Assembly: GCF_003148645.1 (NCBI RefSeq)
Contig: NZ_QGGP01000004.1
Coordinates: 233,072 to 297,071, forward strand
Direction of reading: 5' to 3'
Length of the DNA: 64,000 nucleotides
From: Xanthomarina spongicola
Lineage (GTDB): Bacteria; Bacteroidota; Bacteroidia; Flavobacteriales; Flavobacteriaceae
The stretch's first letter is position 1. Each line of letters starts with the position of its first letter. Below, in pieces: positions 60,876 through 64,000 of the stretch. Below the pieces are notes generated by a model. It had not been told where the DNA came from. It did not search any database and saw nothing but the letters and a program-made list of their open reading frames with translations. The position numbers were made by a program, and so were the translations under genes.

Positions 60876-62714
60876 ATGAAGTTTATAATTAACCTTTATG
60901 TTTTTTGTTTGTTTGGAAGTGTTTTAGGGCTCGCTCAAAACAATCCTAATTTTCATATAGTTACAAAAGGCGAAAATGTTTATAGAATCTCTTTAAAATA
61001 TCATGTCTCTATGAATGCTATTTTTGAGCTAAATCCAGGGTCAGATAAAGTTATACTAGTTGGGCAAACCTTAAAAATCCCTAATTCAACAAAACTCATT
61101 CAAGGTTTCCAAAGTCAGAATATTAATGAATATGCAGTTATAAAAGGTGATACAAAATATGGTTTATCAAAAAAATATGGTATTACAATAAATCAATTAG
61201 AGTCTGTTAATCCACATATTTCTAATGGCCTTCAAGCAGGACATATAATTAAGATTCCAAAATCAAATAATGTTCAAGACTCTAACACTTATGTAGTAAA
61301 AAAGGGTGACACAAAATGGAGCTTATCTAAAAGTTATGGTATCTCTGTATCACAATTTGAGAAAATTAACCCAAATACGGTCCCAATATTAAAAGCAGGA
61401 GACGTAATTTATACATCAATTAATAATAATACTACTGTTAATATTACTACTGAAACAGAACTTAATACAGATCATGTAGATTCTGAAGTCATACTAAATG
61501 TACCTTCTAACTCAAACAAAGAAAATGTAAGTGAATTCATAGACTATATAATAAAACCAAAAGAAACTTTATATGGGTTGTCTAAAAGAGCAGACATGAC
61601 AGTAGATGAATTCCTTAATTTAAACCCGCAACTTTCTGAAAATGTTTTAATTGGCACTATAATTAAAATGCCAAACACAAATAAAACTAGCACTTCTGAT
61701 ATTGAAAATGAATCTGAAGTATCTAATTCATTTCCTAAACAAAACATTTCTACCCAAATTATTTGGAATAATGACCAAATAAATACAAATAGTCAATCCA
61801 CATTTATAAAAAATTATAAAATTGGTATGCAAATGGCTATAGATTCTATTAAAAAAGTAATCCCAAACATAAATCTTAATATAAGAGACTCTTTAGACAT
61901 TAACCTTTTAGAAAACATTGACACATCTAATTTAAACACTAAATTTATTATCCAACCATTAGTTTCAGATAATAATAATTCTAACTCTTTGAGCATTTCA
62001 ACACTTCAAGATGGAAGATTAAAAACGACTAATTATATAGGATTAACAGAAGAATCTAAATTGCAATATGGAATTATTAAATACTTAAATGAAAATAGTG
62101 GAAATAAAATCCTTATTTATGATAAAGATAAAAATGATACTAAAGATTTTGTAGACAGTCAAATAACAAACCTAAAAACAATACGTATCAATAATAAAGG
62201 AGTTTTTAATAATCAAGAACTCATAGATTATTTAGATCCTAATAGTAAGAATTATGTTATTATTGAAAGCTCTAGAGATGGTGTTTACTTAAGTACTACG
62301 AATATACTATTAAAACAATTGACAAATTACAATATTGAACTTGTCGTTTTAAATGCTAAATATATTCCTGAGGAGGATAGAGTTTCTAGTAAACGGTTTC
62401 GTATACTCAAACTAATTTATCCTTCTTCTTTTTCCCCATTATTTTACAATCAAAAAAATTTATTGTTAAAAAATAATAATCAAAATGTAAGTAAGAATGA
62501 TAGTAACAATATAATATATGGGTTTGGAATGGTCTATCATGCTCTATATCAAATTTATTTTAATAACTATGAAAATTTTAAAGATTTCAATTTCAACCCT
62601 CTAGGGATAATTATGGAATATGACGATACAAATTTACAATTTAGTAACAAAACTGTTTACATCTATTGCTATAAGGAAAATTCTGACATTTTTTTATTAA
62701 AAACATACAAGTAA
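60876..62714 (+). CDS. Secreted LysM protein with a C-terminal unknown domain
   Basis: A 612-residue protein with a signal peptide (LYVFCLFGSVLGLAQ). Four LysM repeats are seen at about 26-68, 85-128, 139-180 and 222-265, each with a GEN/GDT...YGLSKKYG...N pattern and a late (I/L)KIP. LysM binds peptidoglycan. The C-terminal 300 residues resemble a periplasmic-binding-type alpha/beta fold but no ligand site is recognised. It precedes the adhesin gene on the same strand by 161 bases, so it may anchor or support that surface machinery. Confidence 0.8.
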   Translation: MKFIINLYVFCLFGSVLGLAQNNPNFHIVTKGENVYRISLKYHVSMNAIFELNPGSDKVILVGQTLKIPNSTKLIQGFQSQNINEYAVIKGDTKYGLSKKYGITINQLESVNPHISNGLQAGHIIKIPKSNNVQDSNTYVVKKGDTKWSLSKSYGISVSQFEKINPNTVPILKAGDVIYTSINNNTTVNITTETELNTDHVDSEVILNVPSNSNKENVSEFIDYIIKPKETLYGLSKRADMTVDEFLNLNPQLSENVLIGTIIKMPNTNKTSTSDIENESEVSNSFPKQNISTQIIWNNDQINTNSQSTFIKNYKIGMQMAIDSIKKVIPNINLNIRDSLDINLLENIDTSNLNTKFIIQPLVSDNNNSNSLSISTLQDGRLKTTNYIGLTEESKLQYGIIKYLNENSGNKILIYDKDKNDTKDFVDSQITNLKTIRINNKGVFNNQELIDYLDPNSKNYVIIESSRDGVYLSTTNILLKQLTNYNIELVVLNAKYIPEEDRVSSKRFRILKLIYPSSFSPLFYNQKNLLLKNNNQNVSKNDSNNIIYGFGMVYHALYQIYFNNYENFKDFNFNPLGIIMEYDDTNLQFSNKTVYIYCYKENSDIFLLKTYK

Positions 62715-62875
62715 TCAAATTTATAATATGTTAAGAATAACTTAAAAAAATAGATATTATTACCGTTTATCTATAAAATTAACATTTTATCTTATATTTA
62801 TACAAAATAATAAAATCTAGATTAATTAATATTGTGAATTTTTAATCATTTTTAAATAATTAGACTCCGAATCCT

Positions 62876-64000
62876 ATGACCAACTCCAAAGCATTTTTTG
62901 TTGTTTTCATCTTTGTGTTTTTAGGAAATATTTTTTTTTCAAATGCACAATGCCCTACAATTGTAGATTCAAATCAAAATTTTTGTGATTTAGAATCACT
63001 TCTAGTATCAGATTTACAAGCTATCGATAATGGTGGAGGTGTCTTTTGGTATGATACAGCAACTTCTGTAACCCCTTTAAGCAATTCTACATCACTTATT
63101 AATGGTCAAGATTATTTTGCAGATGATAGCTCTGGAAATTGTGGTGTAAGACAGCGTGTTGACGTAACTATTACTGGACCACCAATAGGTTTGAATTTTC
63201 AAGGAGTTTGTGTAGAAGATGCTAATGATGCTACTATTTCAGACCTTGTATTGACTGGAAATGATATTCAGTGGTATTTAACCCCTTCAGGTGGTACTGC
63301 ATTAAATCCTACTACTGTTTTAATTGACAATACTATTTACTATGCAAACCAATCTAATCCTGTTACGGGCTGTAGATCATCTCGACTATCAGTTTTTGTT
63401 AATGTTGGAGTTGTCCCAGTTCCTACTGGTGATGCAATACAAACCTTTTGTGTAATACCTGGCTCTAGTCCACCAACTGTTTCAGATTTAGTTGCCAATG
63501 GTATCAATATTCAATGGTACTCTTCTATATCATCTGCATCGCCTTTAGATCCTAATACACCATTAATTGATGGAGAAAATTATTTTGCAACCATATCAGA
63601 CCCTCCTTGTGAGAGTTTTATTAGATTAGAAGTAATTGTAGAGTTTTTAATTCAAAGTACAGCCGGAAACAATGGAAGTCTTGAGATTTGTGAAGATGAT
63701 ACCAATACTTACGATTTATTTAATAGTCTTGGTGGTACGCCTGATTCTGGTGGTATCTGGTCTCCTGCTCTTAATAGTGGTACTGGACTTTTCGATCCTG
63801 CTCTTGATGCGCCTGGAACATATACCTATACAGTCACTAGCTCTAATCCTGCTTGTAATGATGCTTCGGCTTCTGTAACTGTAACATTTATTGTTCCGCC
63901 TGTGGCTGGAAATAATGGAAGTCTTGAGATTTGTGAAGATGATACCAATACTTACGATTTATTTAATAGTCTTGGTGGTACGCCTGATTCTGGTGGTATC
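62876..64000 (+). CDS. Large secreted adhesin (partial; tandem repeats; T9SS-type likely)
   Basis: The 5' 375 codons are visible and the frame is open to the window end. A signal peptide (FFVVFIFVFLGNIFFSNAQ) is followed by three Ig-like modules of about 80 residues with the common QWY...PL...I...YFA pattern, at about 25-102, 103-185 and 186-262. From residue 264 an 81-residue repeat begins (GNNGSLEICEDDTNTYDLF) and a second copy starts at 63908. The modules resemble those of CHU_C/gliding-adhesin proteins of Flavobacteriia. A type B sorting domain would be expected at the C-terminus, outside the window. Confidence 0.75.
   Translation, partial: MTNSKAFFVVFIFVFLGNIFFSNAQCPTIVDSNQNFCDLESLLVSDLQAIDNGGGVFWYDTATSVTPLSNSTSLINGQDYFADDSSGNCGVRQRVDVTITGPPIGLNFQGVCVEDANDATISDLVLTGNDIQWYLTPSGGTALNPTTVLIDNTIYYANQSNPVTGCRSSRLSVFVNVGVVPVPTGDAIQTFCVIPGSSPPTVSDLVANGINIQWYSSISSASPLDPNTPLIDGENYFATISDPPCESFIRLEVIVEFLIQSTAGNNGSLEICEDDTNTYDLFNSLGGTPDSGGIWSPALNSGTGLFDPALDAPGTYTYTVTSSNPACNDASASVTVTFIVPPVAGNNGSLEICEDDTNTYDLFNSLGGTPDSGGI
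63665..64000 (+). repeat. 243-base tandem repeats in the adhesin gene
   Basis: Unit 1 is 63665-63907 and unit 2 starts at 63908. The visible first 93 bases of unit 2 differ from unit 1 at only one base (aac versus aat). Each unit encodes 81 residues, with no frame change. Confidence 0.9.

Noticed and set aside
63665..64000. CRISPR-like array
   Set aside because: The repeats are 243 bases, contiguous without spacers and in a single open reading frame.

Overview
The window reads as chromosomal DNA of an AT-rich marine-type Flavobacteriia (Bacteroidetes). The clues are TAnnTTTG promoter boxes, lipoproteins with Cys-Ser-Asp-Asp style export signals, many secreted peptidases, an RluD / PASTA / Ddl / CoaD block of Bacteroidetes type, a THX ribosomal protein, and a CHU_C-like adhesin running off the right edge. 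No rRNA, CRISPR, prophage or intact insertion sequence was seen. One tRNA (Thr, TGT) is present. Gene density is high and intergenic regions are short.

Layout. 1-10.9 kb: a partial FAH-family hydrolase, a DEDDh exonuclease, a P1 peptidase, an esterase, a 2-oxoacid dehydrogenase E2, the recR-GT2 pair, a Na+/solute symporter, a CoA-binding protein and fabH. 11-18 kb: an S9 peptidase, then AraC regulator / pirin / GNAT / YceI and a GMC oxidoreductase. 18-26 kb: htpG, an OYE-family oxidoreductase, a CotH-like secreted protein, a bestrophin-like channel and yitT, which sits behind an unusual leader of mini-ORFs and terminators. 26-38 kb: a DEAD-box helicase, an ECF sigma factor with a membrane partner, a DPP/PepX-type peptidase, a uracil-DNA-glycosylase-like protein, THX, YaaA and a run of lipoproteins. 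37-42 kb: rluD, PASTA protein, ddl, coaD and a SulP transporter. 42-49.3 kb: an M14 peptidase and then a five-gene amidoligase cluster (GNAT-nitrilase fusion, small membrane protein, RimK-like ATP-grasp, GCS2-like ligase, N-formylglutamate amidohydrolase-like). 49-56.5 kb: a VanX-like dipeptidase, AlkB, and a SPFH / glycine-zipper / DUF4177 / hydrolase / ribbon-helix-helix cluster whose hydrolase has a paralogue lacking its nucleophile. 56.6-64 kb: tRNA-Thr, manA-queD-idi, prfC, a four-LysM protein and the 5' part of a tandem-repeat surface adhesin.

The most interesting candidates are the amidoligase cluster, which looks like a pathway for an unknown gamma-glutamyl or peptide-like metabolite; the yitT leader with two stacked minus-strand terminators and two mini-ORFs; two palindromic dispersed repeats inserted in frame inside protein-coding genes; the putative pseudo-hydrolase next to an intact copy; and the nearly identical 243-bp repeats of the adhesin. 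Functions are assigned from motifs read by eye; no database search was run.
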